Shown piece by piece: positions 16,942 through 25,139 of a stretch of 55,551 bases of DNA; position 1 is the stretch's first letter, and each line of letters begins with the position of its first letter. Position numbers and translations under genes: made by a program. Under the pieces are notes generated by a model that had not been told where the DNA came from, ran no database searches, and saw only the letters and a program-made list of their open reading frames with translations. The DNA comes from JANQUM01 sp047630355. GTDB lineage: Bacteria; Bacteroidota; Bacteroidia; Cytophagales; Spirosomataceae. Location: NCBI GenBank assembly GCA_047630355.1, contig JBLHXN010000011.1:1-55551 (forward strand). Direction: 5' to 3'.

Positions 16942-16995
16942 TTGCCAGTGGGGAAGGTGATGAAGGTTTTACAGAAATATGAACGTAGAACGTGA
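16942..16995 (+). pseudogene. Remnant of a second P1-type peptidase C-terminus
   Basis: This stretch reads L-P-V-G-K-V-M-K-V-L-Q-K-Y-E-R-R-T then TGA, with I-A-L just before it. It matches the last residues of the P1 peptidase at 15220-16335 (L-P-V-E-D-V-M-K-I-L-R-K-Y-G-R-V-K). Eleven of the first sixteen positions are identical or conservative. No start or upstream part is seen. Confidence 0.5.
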
Positions 16996-17026
16996 TTTTA
17001 TAATTAGGTTTTCGAGATTTATTTTC

Positions 17027-17117
17027 GACTCCATCGGAGTCAAAAATTTGTAGTAAAGTCATACCCTCAAAACCCTCCAGTCCATCGGGGTTGAACCGTG
17101 TTTTGTACCTACGGCAC
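17027..17117. repeat. Degenerate palindromic repeat region
   Basis: GACTCC/GGAGTC (17027-17032 and 17036-17041) forms a hairpin followed by TTTGTAG. A second unit, AACCC...GGGGTT, is at about 17071-17092, and a third, GTACC-TAC-GGCAC, at about 17105-17117. Similar short palindromes ending in TTTGTAG are familiar in Cytophagales genomes from memory. No gene is supported here: the open frames on both strands lack family features. Confidence 0.4.
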
Positions 17118-17216
17118 AACGGATTTATTTTCGTTTTGTCTTGTTACAAAGTTCTTGTTCCGAATGGGCAATTCAATTTCAGTTATAACTGTCCTCACTG
17201 CCGAGTAAGGGTATCT

Positions 17217-18008
17217 TTAAACCCCACCCAGAAATTCCAAAATGGCTCTATTATACTGCTCTGGTTCTTCAACTGACGATGTATGCCCGCCATTTTGAAT
17301 GTAAATCAGTTTTGCCTGCGAGATTTTGGAAGCTATAAATTCCGCTTTTTCGGGAATGGTCGCTTTATCTTCTGTCCCGACCAAAACCAGCGTCGGGCAA
17401 GTTATATTCTGTAGTTCATCTTCCATGCCTTTACGTTGAATAACTCCCGTCACGGCTTTGGTGATTGACTTTTTATTTTTTTGAAGCTCAGCCATCCACT
17501 CCTGCTTTTCGGTGGTGCGTTTTGGGTCGTTCAGAAACGTATCACTAAACATAATTTTCATGATGGGGTTCGTCACAATTCTTACCCCAAAAGCATTCAC
17601 AACTGTTTTGAGTAAATTGTACTTAAAGGCGAAAGGCTCACCTTGTGCTGAGGTTTCCATTAATAAGAGGGATTTGATCAAGTCGGGTCTTCGGGCCGCT
17701 AAACGCATCGCCACAAATCCCCCCATGGATAATCCGCCAAAATGCACTTTCCCAAGGTTTAGTTTCTCTATTAGTCCAACGGCATCGTTGTACAACGAAT
17801 CCATATCGTAACCGGATTCGGTTATTTCCGATTGTCCTTGCCCACGGTGATCATACGTAACAATTTTGTAATCAGCACTTAACGCGGTTACTTGCTTATG
17901 AAACATGCGGCTGCTCCATAATAGACCGTGCGAAAGTACAACCGCTTCGGGTCCATTTCCGTATATCTCGTAATGAATATCGCAGTTATTAATTCGTACT
18001 TTGGCCAT
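17217..18008 (-). CDS. Alpha/beta hydrolase
   Basis: A 263-residue alpha/beta hydrolase with an oxyanion H-G-L-L-W-S-S near residue 27, a D-H-R-G-Q-G-Q-S strand-turn, the nucleophile elbow G-L-S-M-G-G-F (Ser near 96), an acid D near G-T-E-D-K, and the catalytic H in N-G-G-H-T-S-S at about 241. No signal peptide, so cytoplasmic. The substrate cannot be told; relatives include 3-oxoadipate lactonases and esterases. The P1/GNAT unit converges on it. Confidence 0.88.
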   Translation of the reverse strand: MAKVRINNCDIHYEIYGNGPEAVVLSHGLLWSSRMFHKQVTALSADYKIVTYDHRGQGQSEITESGYDMDSLYNDAVGLIEKLNLGKVHFGGLSMGGFVAMRLAARRPDLIKSLLLMETSAQGEPFAFKYNLLKTVVNAFGVRIVTNPIMKIMFSDTFLNDPKRTTEKQEWMAELQKNKKSITKAVTGVIQRKGMEDELQNITCPTLVLVGTEDKATIPEKAEFIASKISQAKLIYIQNGGHTSSVEEPEQYNRAILEFLGGV

Positions 18009-18140
18009 TATTAAATTGGTTGATTTTGACAGGAAGTAAAGCTAGTTTATCAAGTTAGGAAATATGCCTGAGCAATGAAGTATTATTGCATTTTTTTGAT
18101 ACCGATTCGTACTATATTAATAACTTTCTCACTGTACGGT

Positions 18141-18170
18141 TTCATCAGAACTTAATTAAATTTAAATTTG
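18141..18170 (+). promoter_or_regulatory. Promoter for the PurF-like gene
   Basis: TAAATTTG (18163-18170) matches TAnnTTTG. TTC at 18141-18143 is a weak -33 with 19 bp between. The start codon is at 18208, leaving a leader of about 30 bases. Confidence 0.45.
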
Positions 18171-18207
18171 CAGCAAGATTGGCAACTAATCATAACTCCC
18201 CCTCTCA

Positions 18208-20100
18208 ATGAGCGATGCTATTAAACACGAATGCGGAATTGCTCTCATTCGTCTCCGCAAGCCACTTCAATACTATATAGATAAGTACGGAACGCCTATG
18301 TACGGCGGAAATAAACTGTACGTCATGATGGAAAAGCAGTCAAATCGGGGCCAAGACGGAGCCGGTGTTGCTAACGTAAAGATTGACGTGCCTCCGGGAC
18401 ACCGTTATATTAGCCGGCAGCGATCCATCGAAAACCGCCCAACGCTTAATATCTTTAAGAAGGTAAATGAGCGTTTCGGACAACTTCAGGAGAACGATCC
18501 GGATAAAATGAAGAACGGGGAATGGCTTCAGAAAAATCTTCCTTACACCGGAGAAGTTTGGCTCGGGCATTTGCGTTACGGAACGCACGGTCAAAACGAG
18601 ATTGAAAGTTGCCATCCGATGTTACGACAAAGCAATTGGCGAAGCCGTAATTTAGTCTGTGCCGGAAATTTTAACATGACCAATGCCGACGAGTTATTCA
18701 ACAAGTTAGTTGAACTCGGACAGCACCCAAAAGACCGTGGCGACACGGTAACGGTGATGGAGAAAATTGGGCACTTTTTAGACGAAGAAAACCAACGAGT
18801 ATTTGATCGCTTTAAAGGTATTTACGGTAATCCTGCTTTGTCAGATATTATTGAAGATAACATGGACTTGCAACGAGTTCTACACCGTTCGTGCCGAGAT
18901 TTTGACGGTGGTTATACGATGGCCGGAGTGACTGGTTACGGAGCATCTTTCGTAGTACGTGACCCGGCGGGAATCCGTCCGGCGTATTATTGGGCAAACG
19001 ATGAAGTAGTTGTAGTTGCCTCCGAACGTCCGGCAATAAAAGCAGCTTTTAATGCTGATTACGAAGATATCAAGGAAATAAAGCCCGGCAACGCCGTGAT
19101 TATTGATAAACGCGGTGAGTATGGTGAATTTAGCGTAATGCCGCCCGCCGAGCGAAAAGCGTGCAGTTTTGAACGCATTTATTTCTCTCGTGGTGCCGAT
19201 GCTGAAATCTACAAAGAACGTAAAACATTGGGGAGGAATTTGATCCCACAAATTTTAGAAGAAATTAACCACGATTTAGAAAATACCGTTTTTTCCTTTA
19301 TACCTAATACTGCCGAAGTAGCATATTTTGGGATGATGGAAGGTTTAGAAGATCACGTTGCGAAATGGCGGCAGGAGCGAATCCAGAACGAGGAAATGTC
19401 GCCTGGAGCTTTGGAAAAACTATTTACATTCCGCCCACGCTTTGAGAAGTTAATTTCAAAAGATGTAAAACTGCGTACTTTCATTGCGAATGACAACGAC
19501 CGTACGGACATGGTTTCGTCGGTCTATGAAATGACGCACGGCGTAATCAAAAAAGGAGTTGATACACTCGTAGTAATAGACGATTCTATTGTTCGGGGAA
19601 CAACGCTCGAAAAGAGTATTTTAAAGCTACTCGATAGGTTAGAGCCTAAGAAAGTGGTGGTAGTTTCGTCTGCTCCGCAAATCCGATACCCTGATTGCTA
19701 TGGTATTGATATGTCGAAATTGGGTGAATTTGTAGCATTTAGAGCTATGAAAGTATTGCTGAAAGAAAACGGGTTAGATTATTTGTACGAAGAAGCTTAC
19801 GCCCAGTGTGTGGGAGCTTTGGAAACGGGAAATGCTTACGAAAAGAACTTCGTGCAGAACCTCTACGATCAATTCACGGACGAAGAAATCTCTGCTAAAA
19901 TTGCCGAAATTATTCGCCCCGAAGGCTTCAACGCCGAAATTGCTGTTATCTATCAAACCGCCGAAAATCTGCACAAAGCCTGTCCGAATAATTTAGGAGA
20001 CTGGTACTTCACTGGAAATTACCCAACACCGGGTGGTAACAAAGTAGTAAACAGGGCTTTTGTGAATTTTGTAGAAAATAAACTGGTGAGGGCGTATTGA
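18208..20100 (+). CDS. Amidophosphoribosyltransferase-like enzyme (PurF family)
   Basis: A 630-residue class II glutamine amidotransferase fused to a phosphoribosyltransferase. The N-terminal nucleophile is Cys9 (M-S-D-A-I-K-H-E then C-G-I-A), so an 8-residue propeptide must be removed, as in the Bacillus type. N-R-G-Q-D-G-A-G and R-Y-G-T-H-G belong to the glutaminase domain, and V-I-D-D-S-I-V-R-G-T-T at about 454 is the PRPP loop. It makes 5-phosphoribosylamine, the first step of purine synthesis. It is about 150 residues longer than classical PurF, and the end has G-D-W-Y-F-T-G-N-Y-P where Bacillus PurF has a C-x-x-C iron-sulfur pair. A paralogue or a diverged function is therefore possible. 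Confidence 0.85.
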   Translation: MSDAIKHECGIALIRLRKPLQYYIDKYGTPMYGGNKLYVMMEKQSNRGQDGAGVANVKIDVPPGHRYISRQRSIENRPTLNIFKKVNERFGQLQENDPDKMKNGEWLQKNLPYTGEVWLGHLRYGTHGQNEIESCHPMLRQSNWRSRNLVCAGNFNMTNADELFNKLVELGQHPKDRGDTVTVMEKIGHFLDEENQRVFDRFKGIYGNPALSDIIEDNMDLQRVLHRSCRDFDGGYTMAGVTGYGASFVVRDPAGIRPAYYWANDEVVVVASERPAIKAAFNADYEDIKEIKPGNAVIIDKRGEYGEFSVMPPAERKACSFERIYFSRGADAEIYKERKTLGRNLIPQILEEINHDLENTVFSFIPNTAEVAYFGMMEGLEDHVAKWRQERIQNEEMSPGALEKLFTFRPRFEKLISKDVKLRTFIANDNDRTDMVSSVYEMTHGVIKKGVDTLVVIDDSIVRGTTLEKSILKLLDRLEPKKVVVVSSAPQIRYPDCYGIDMSKLGEFVAFRAMKVLLKENGLDYLYEEAYAQCVGALETGNAYEKNFVQNLYDQFTDEEISAKIAEIIRPEGFNAEIAVIYQTAENLHKACPNNLGDWYFTGNYPTPGGNKVVNRAFVNFVENKLVRAY

Positions 20101-20150
20101 AATAGTTTCAAGATTTGATCGCCACTTGAGAAGTCTTGAGTTGACCGAAT

Positions 20151-20181
20151 TATTCTCCTTCACGTAAGCGTAAGGAGAATA
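20151..20181. terminator. Hairpin between the convergent PurF-like and HigA-like genes
   Basis: TATTCTCCTT (20151-20160) pairs perfectly with AAGGAGAATA (20172-20181) around an 11-base loop. It lies at the meeting point of two convergent genes. The T-run is weak on both sides. Confidence 0.6.
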
Positions 20182-20210
20182 GTTCGTTTGTATATTTTTT
20201 AAAACAGTAA

Positions 20211-20585
20211 TTATCTTAAAAGTACTTCAGCTGAAATCCCTAATCCGTGCCTAACTTTTTTAGCCATTTCAAAAGTCATGCTTCTTTTACGATTTAATAT
20301 TTCGGATACTCGACTACTACTACCAAAATATGCTGCCAAATCCTTTCTTTTCAGCCCCATTTCTTCCATTCTAATCTTTATTGCATCAATAGGATCAGGC
20401 GGTTCGATGGCGTAATATTCAGCTTCGTAGCTCTCAATTACTATCGAAACCAATTCAAGAACTTCTTCATCTTCGCTATCTTCCGGACAGTCAATTAATT
20501 CATCAACTATCGAAAGGTAGTTTACATATTGTTCGTGAGTTTTGATAGGTTTTAAATCGGACTTTATTTTCTCTATTCTTGTCAT
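20211..20585 (-). CDS. HigA-like antitoxin / HTH regulator, no partner toxin
   Basis: A 124-residue protein. The N-terminal half is acidic and helical (Y-V-N-Y-L-S-I-V-D-E-L-I-D), and the C-terminal half is an XRE-type HTH (R-K-D-L-A-A-Y-F-G-S-S-S-R-V-S-E-I-L-N-R-K-R-S-M-T). This matches the HigA/COG5499 antitoxin type, usually the second gene of a HigB-HigA pair. Here the gene upstream on its strand, 18 bp away, is an M23 peptidase, and no small RelE-type toxin is seen on either side. It may be an orphan regulator, or the toxin was lost. Confidence 0.85.
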   Translation of the reverse strand: MTRIEKIKSDLKPIKTHEQYVNYLSIVDELIDCPEDSEDEEVLELVSIVIESYEAEYYAIEPPDPIDAIKIRMEEMGLKRKDLAAYFGSSSRVSEILNRKRSMTFEMAKKVRHGLGISAEVLLR

Positions 20586-20603
20586 GTCAAATATTTTTGA
20601 TGT

Positions 20604-21254
20604 TCAAGGTTTCAACCCCACAAAATCATAAGGGTTCGGGCAAATGCTTGCGTACAAGTTTTTATCCGCTTCGCTGCAAACTCCGGGAAAATCGCCTGAC
20701 TTACCGAGTAAATTATTCATTAATTGAAAATGTAAATGCGGTGGCCAATCTCCGTTTTCGGGGAAAGGTCCAAACTCGGTAAATTGCTCTCCTAGTTTTA
20801 TTTCTTTTCCAACGAATAAGCTGTCTAAAGATCGACTACTGAGATGTCCGTATAAACTGTATTTGGGAATTTCTAAACGCTGATGTTCGAGGTGTTCCAA
20901 GATAATCGTCGGGCCATAATCGCCGAAGTTATCGTTGTTTTGAAAGCTGTGAATAACACTGTTGGTCGGAGCAAAAATGGGCGTGAAGGCTTCCGCCCAA
21001 ATGTCTAATCCTAAATGAATAGTGCGTGGCTCTTTGGTGCCATTAAAATGCTCAGAACGATGATATACCGCTCGGTTTTCTAAATATCCCCCAACACCAA
21101 CGATTTTTCCTTCGCTTTTGATTTTGTTAAAAACGTAACCATTAAATGCTTCGGAACTACGTAAATCTACGGATTTTAGTTCTTGATTTGCTGCGGTGAA
21201 ATCCAGCCAAAGGTGTTCGCTTTTTGAAAAGTCGAACGGGGTTATTTTATGCAT
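20604..21254 (-). CDS. M23 family metallopeptidase
   Basis: The ATG at 21254 gives 216 residues; a TTG at 21296 would add 14. The LytM/M23 zinc ligands are visible: H-L-G-L-D (HxxxD) near residue 86 and H-L-H-F-Q near 183, with Y-G-H-L-S between. It should cut peptidoglycan cross-links. No signal peptide is obvious from this start, which is unusual for the family; an internal signal was not found. It precedes the HigA-like gene by 18 bp and follows lptB by 69 bp on the same strand. Confidence 0.85.
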   Translation of the reverse strand: MHKITPFDFSKSEHLWLDFTAANQELKSVDLRSSEAFNGYVFNKIKSEGKIVGVGGYLENRAVYHRSEHFNGTKEPRTIHLGLDIWAEAFTPIFAPTNSVIHSFQNNDNFGDYGPTIILEHLEHQRLEIPKYSLYGHLSSRSLDSLFVGKEIKLGEQFTEFGPFPENGDWPPHLHFQLMNNLLGKSGDFPGVCSEADKNLYASICPNPYDFVGLKP

Positions 21255-21323
21255 AAAATTGGAGGCATGATATAAGAAAGTGTAGAATTTAAGCAACTAA
21301 CATTTGCAATTCTGACATCCGAC

Positions 21324-22061
21324 TCATACTTTACGTTTTAACTCAAAGTGCTTTCCAAGATACACTCGGCGTACCATTTCATCGGCAGCAAGTTCTTCCG
21401 CAGTGCCGGATTTTAAGATTTTTCCTTCGAAGAGTAGATACGCCCGGTCGGTGATTGAGAGCGTTTCGTTTACATTGTGGTCAGTGATAAGAATACCAAT
21501 GTTCCGGTGTTTCAATCTTGACACAATTCCCTGAATCTCTTCTACGGCAATCGGGTCAACGCCCGCAAAGGGTTCGTCGAGTAAAATAAACTTCGGGTCT
21601 ACAGCCAACGCCCGAGCAATTTCTGTCCGGCGGCGTTCTCCACCTGAAAGCACAATTCCCTTATTTTTTCGAACGTGTTCCAAACTAAATTCCTCAATCA
21701 GTTCGTCAGTTTTATCTCTGCGTTCTGCCTGCGTCATTTTAGTTTTTGCCAATTCCATCACGCCTAAAATATTCTCTTCTACGGTAAGGTCACGAAAAAT
21801 TGAAGCTTCCTGAGCCAAATACCCCAAACCCAAACGGGCACGCTTGTACATCGGTAGCTTAGTTATATCTTTATCATCAAGCCAAACTTTGCCACCGTTG
21901 GGTTTTACTAAACCTACCGCCATGTAAAAAGAAGTCGTTTTTCCGGCTCCGTTTGGTCCTAAAAGGCCCACAATTTCCCCTTGGGCTACCTGATAGCTAA
22001 CGTCTTGATTTACAAATCGTTGGCCGTATTTTTTTACAAGGTTTTCGGTGCGTAGAATCAT
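21324..22061 (-). CDS. lptB: LPS export ABC transporter ATP-binding protein LptB
   Basis: The ATG at 22061 starts 245 residues beginning M-I-L-R-T-E-N-L-V-K-K-Y-G, as in LptB; the longer reading upstream is not conserved. Walker A is G-P-N-G-A-G-K-T at about 36-43, the Q-loop follows Y-L-A-Q-E-A-S-I-F, the signature is L-S-G-G-E-R-R-R, and Walker B is F-I-L-L-D-E-P-F-A-G-V-D-P, with H in I-T-D-H-N-V. The G-L-G-Y-L-A-Q-E-A-S-I-F-R motif is characteristic. It powers LptB2FG, which pulls lipopolysaccharide from the inner membrane; lptF/G are not beside it. Confidence 0.95.
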   Translation of the reverse strand: MILRTENLVKKYGQRFVNQDVSYQVAQGEIVGLLGPNGAGKTTSFYMAVGLVKPNGGKVWLDDKDITKLPMYKRARLGLGYLAQEASIFRDLTVEENILGVMELAKTKMTQAERRDKTDELIEEFSLEHVRKNKGIVLSGGERRRTEIARALAVDPKFILLDEPFAGVDPIAVEEIQGIVSRLKHRNIGILITDHNVNETLSITDRAYLLFEGKILKSGTAEELAADEMVRRVYLGKHFELKRKV

Positions 22062-22267
22062 ATTATGGTTGGCGGATATTAGATATTGAATGTCAGTACT
22101 CTGAGACGTAATATCGGAGAGTTGAAAACTGAACAACAAATGTACGTCATTCGTAACGGAAGTTAAAGTTAAAAATACTTATCAGTTTTTGAGTGCATTT
22201 TTATGCTCATCAGTCAAATTAAATGTACTTCTGTGCTTTCTCAGAATTTATAAAATCAACTCGTGTA

Positions 22268-22705
22268 ATGCCTATTTAATTAGATAAAGCTAATCTGATA
22301 GTCAGTAAAGAAATTATCCGTGCAAAGTATCAGGGCGGGGAGGAAAAGTTTAAAGCCGATATGTATTTTGGTGAACGGGTGAGGGACAACGAAGACGATG
22401 AATTATTTTCAATTGCTGGAATGGGTTGGGAAAATCTGGATTACGAATTGTTGACCGCTAACGGCCTTGATTTAAAAATAGACGGAGAAAATAGCCGTTC
22501 CGACGATTTCGCGATTTGGTCTTACTGGGAAAAAGACGGTTGGCTCTGAAAAGTAAACTGGTTAGAGGATAATGACGTATTTTGTTGGCACGTTAATACT
22601 GCTGCCGTGAACAAACAACGGGCAATTGAGATAGGAAATATTAAGATGCCGCAAATAATCGAACTATTTGATAATGGCAAACGGCCGTTTGATACCATTC
22701 GTTGA
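22268..22705 (+). pseudogene. Decayed gene of unknown family
   Basis: One reading frame from the ATG at 22268 to a TGA at 22703 keeps protein-like composition for about 145 codons but contains two stops: TAA at codon 4 and TGA at 22547. The text between runs I-V-S-K-E-I-I-R-A-K-Y-Q-G-G-E-E-K-F, then F-G-E-R-V-R-D-N-E-D-D-E, then S-R-S-D-D-F-A-I-W-S-Y-W and, past the TGA, V-N-W-L-E-D-N-D-V-F-C-W-H-V and P-F-D-T-I-R. The unbroken frame suggests recent point decay. I do not recognise the family. Confidence 0.65.
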
Positions 22706-22816
22706 AAACAAGAATTGTCGATTTTTTTCCTAACGAGCAAGTTCACTGGTTGATAAATTCCACTTCTACGAATTTACCAATTTCAAACAATTCTCCCTCC
22801 TTTTGCTGAATTTTCC

Positions 22817-22824
22817 TATCTTTG
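22817..22824 (+). promoter_or_regulatory. -7 element for prfB
   Basis: TATCTTTG (22817-22824), an exact TAnnTTTG match, followed by GCA, a common start context in this phylum. No -33 TTTG at the expected distance. It would give a leader of about 105 bases. Confidence 0.55.
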
Positions 22825-22860
22825 CAGCCGTTTTGTACGGGCGAAAGCCTCTGCAAAAGC

Positions 22861-22913
22861 AAGGGCGTAAAATTTACGCTGAAAAATAAGTAAGGGCGTA
22901 AGACTTTACGCTT
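22861..22913 (+). repeat. Two tandem imperfect palindromes in the prfB leader
   Basis: Two copies of an AAGGGCGTAA...TTTACGCT unit lie 31 bp apart (22861-22880 and 22892-22913). Each is an inverted repeat, with arms GCGTAAA/TTTACGC and GCGTAA/TTACGC. They lie between the -7 element and the prfB start. They could be a leader structure or a short mobile repeat. Confidence 0.5.
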
Positions 22914-22935
22914 CAACCATAACCATAAGGAAATC

Positions 22936-24013
22936 ATGACAACCGATCAGTTGAAGGATTTGAAAGCCAGAGTGTCGGCTTTGAGGGGGTATCTTTGACT
23001 ACGATAGTCGCAAGGAAAAACTCTCAGATTTAGAAAATCAACAAACACAACCCGAATTTTGGAATGACTCAGATCACGCTCAGGCGGTGATGAAAGACAT
23101 TCAAACATTAAAAAACTGGACGGAAGGCTACGAAAAAGCCGAAACGTCCGTTGAAAACCTTGAAGTACTCCATGAATTCTACGCCGAAGGCGAGGTTTCG
23201 GAGGAAGAAATAAAGAAAGAAAGGCGAAAAACTGAAGATATCATTGAGCAACTCGAACTAAAGAAAATGCTTTCGGGCGAAGAGGATCAGTTCTCGGCAA
23301 TTATCGAAATAAACTCTGGTGCGGGTGGAACAGAAAGTCAGGATTGGGCAAGTATGCTCTACCGAATGTACCTGATGTACGCTCAAAGGCAAGGTTATAA
23401 AGTCACGCAAATTGACTGGCAAGACGGTGACGGAGCGGGAATAAAATCTGCTTCGATGCAAATTGAAGGCGAAATGGCGTACGGGTTTTTGAAATCAGAA
23501 AACGGTGTACACCGTTTAGTAAGGATTTCTCCGTTTGATTCCAACGCTCGTCGGCATACGTCGTTTGCTTCAGTTTACGCTTATCCGCTCGTGGATAACA
23601 CGATTGAAATCGACGTAAATCCCGGCGATATTGAGTGGCACACGTCCCGTTCGGGTGGTGCGGGTGGACAAAATGTCAACAAGGTTGAAACGAAGGTTCA
23701 GCTGACGCATAAACCCACGGGAATTGTGATTATTTGTCAGATTGAGCGAAGCCAGTTGGCGAACAAGGACCACGCCATGAACATGTTGAAATCCCGTTTG
23801 TACCAAATCGAGATTGAAAAACGCAACGCCGCCCGTGCGGACATTGAAGCCTCGAAGAAAAATATCGAGTGGGGTTCTCAGATTCGGAATTACGTTTTTC
23901 ACCCGTACAAACTCGTGAAAGATGCCCGAACCGGAACTGAAACTTCTGATGTTCAAGCCGTTATGGACGGGAATATCGAAGAATTTATCAAGTCCTATTT
24001 GATGATGGAGTAA
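22936..24013 (+). CDS. prfB: Peptide chain release factor 2, with programmed +1 frameshift
   Basis: The ATG at 22936 opens a 20-codon frame that ends at TGA (22996-22998). Reading continues in the +1 frame from GAC (22997-22999) to 24013, giving 358 residues. RF2 features: the S-P-F tripeptide that recognises UGA/UAA (R-I-S-P-F-D-S-N-A-R-R-H-T), and the catalytic G-G-Q in S-G-G-A-G-G-Q-N-V-N-K-V. The frameshift is RF2's own feedback: when RF2 is scarce, the ribosome pauses at UGA and slips forward. It is not a broken gene. It is followed by a strong terminator and probably monocistronic. Confidence 0.97.
22984..22999 (+). promoter_or_regulatory. prfB +1 programmed frameshift site
   Basis: AGGGGGTATCTTTGAC: an internal Shine-Dalgarno-like AGGGGG, a TAT spacer codon, the slippery CTT codon and TGA followed by C. 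As far as I recall, it is identical to the E. coli prfB site. The reading moves from CTT in frame 0 to GAC in frame +1. Confidence 0.95.
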
Positions 24014-24054
24014 GTTTTCTTTTTAGATTTGAGAAAGAAGATTTGAGAAGTGAG

Positions 24055-24090
24055 AAAACAGCCCGTGATGAAAATTGCGGGCTGTTTTTT
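24055..24090 (+). terminator. prfB terminator
   Basis: AAAACAGCCCG (24055-24065) pairs perfectly with CGGGCTGTTTT (24078-24088), followed by more T. Confidence 0.92.
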
Positions 24091-24283
24091 TTGGTTTTGT
24101 GGGAAGGGGGTATTTTGGGAAATGTTATATCTTGCGTTGGTAGTTTGACTTATAGTGTCGAAGTAAGATTCATTCTTTAAATAAATATTTCGTAACGAGC
24201 TTATTATGAAATAGTTAATTTGTATCGTATGAAATTATAATCTTAAACTTTAAAGTATAGCATTAAATGAAATTTTATCTGGC

Positions 24284-24670
24284 TTGCCAAGCGATGTACA
24301 ACGGCAACTTATGGCAAATGAAAAAGTTTACTATTTCTCTTATATAGCTTTTAAAGGAGGATGTGGTGAAGCGGAACAAAAAGAAAACTATTGGGTTACT
24401 CTTTCTGATAGGAGAGTAATGTATAAAACAAAGATTTCGGAAGGTGCTTCAAATCAGAATACCTATGTGGAAAGGGATGGAGATTTGCCATTTGATAAGA
24501 TTTCATTTATTGAAGTATCTGAGGGACAAGATGTTCAAGGTTGTAGCACGGTAAAAGCAGCTCAACTTAGAATTAGTACATCTGGAGGTACGATAGTTAT
24601 CCCAATTTCTACGAAAGAAAAAGGACATGAAATTAGAAGGGTCTATTCCGAATTAAGAGATATTCAATGA
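24284..24670 (+). CDS. Hypothetical protein with PH-like beta fold
   Basis: A 128-residue frame, mostly alternating beta strands (K-V-Y-Y-F-S-Y-I-A-F-K, then Y-W-V-T-L-S-D-R-R-V-M-Y-K-T), followed by a polar linker and F-D-K-I-S-F-I-E-V. The strand pattern and the 'what the protein feels, then D-R-R' turn resemble bacterial PH-like proteins, which often respond to envelope or signalling states. The start is unsure: TTG at 24284 is used here, but the frame is open and protein-like upstream to an ATA at about 24257, with the next ATG at 24311. A lost or unusual start codon is possible. It is alone on its strand. Confidence 0.55.
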   Translation: MPSDVQRQLMANEKVYYFSYIAFKGGCGEAEQKENYWVTLSDRRVMYKTKISEGASNQNTYVERDGDLPFDKISFIEVSEGQDVQGCSTVKAAQLRISTSGGTIVIPISTKEKGHEIRRVYSELRDIQ

Positions 24671-25139
24671 CCAAAGCTTTTACATCTCCACTTAATTATT
24701 TTTTGATTTTTTTGATCTTGATTTATCGAAAAACCAAGCGAAGGACTTGTACTTTCCATCATGTTCAGAATATGGAATCATCGCTCTAAAAAATACAATG
24801 CATTTAAAGCCATTAAGCTAACTGTACTTCGGTACAATGATTGCAACCCATTTTCGAATCGTTCATATATTGACTACCCTTAAAATTTACATTGTTATTT
24901 CGGGTGGCGTCGATTGTTACCAACCGACAGGCGTAGAACTGGACGCACGAATATAAAGTAGGCTAAAGTTTTGATAAGTGAAAGCGGCAAATAAACATGA
25001 AATGCGTGATACAACCTGCACCACGGAAAACGATTTTAGTTAATTTTAAATTCTGATTAGACTACTAACGTGATCATAATTTTAATATATTTACGCCGTA
25101 TTACCCCGAATAGAAAATTCCCGATTTACAAATAATTTT
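24671..25139. other. 469-bp gap without a recognised gene
   Basis: No supported gene, palindrome or terminator found. One short frame segment near 24913-24957 ends V-D-C-Y-Q-P-T-G-V-E-L-D-A-R-I and may be the tail of something lost, but nothing around it supports a gene. A TATATTTA box near 25088 is a loose -7 match for the small membrane protein. Confidence 0.4.

Noticed and set aside
16928..17119. Minus-strand open frame behind the GNAT gene
   Set aside because: It covers palindromic repeats and the P1 scrap, with no recognisable domain.
22936..22998. Early stop in prfB as a sign of a dead gene
   Set aside because: The site is the standard RF2 +1 frameshift; the reading is intact in the next phase.
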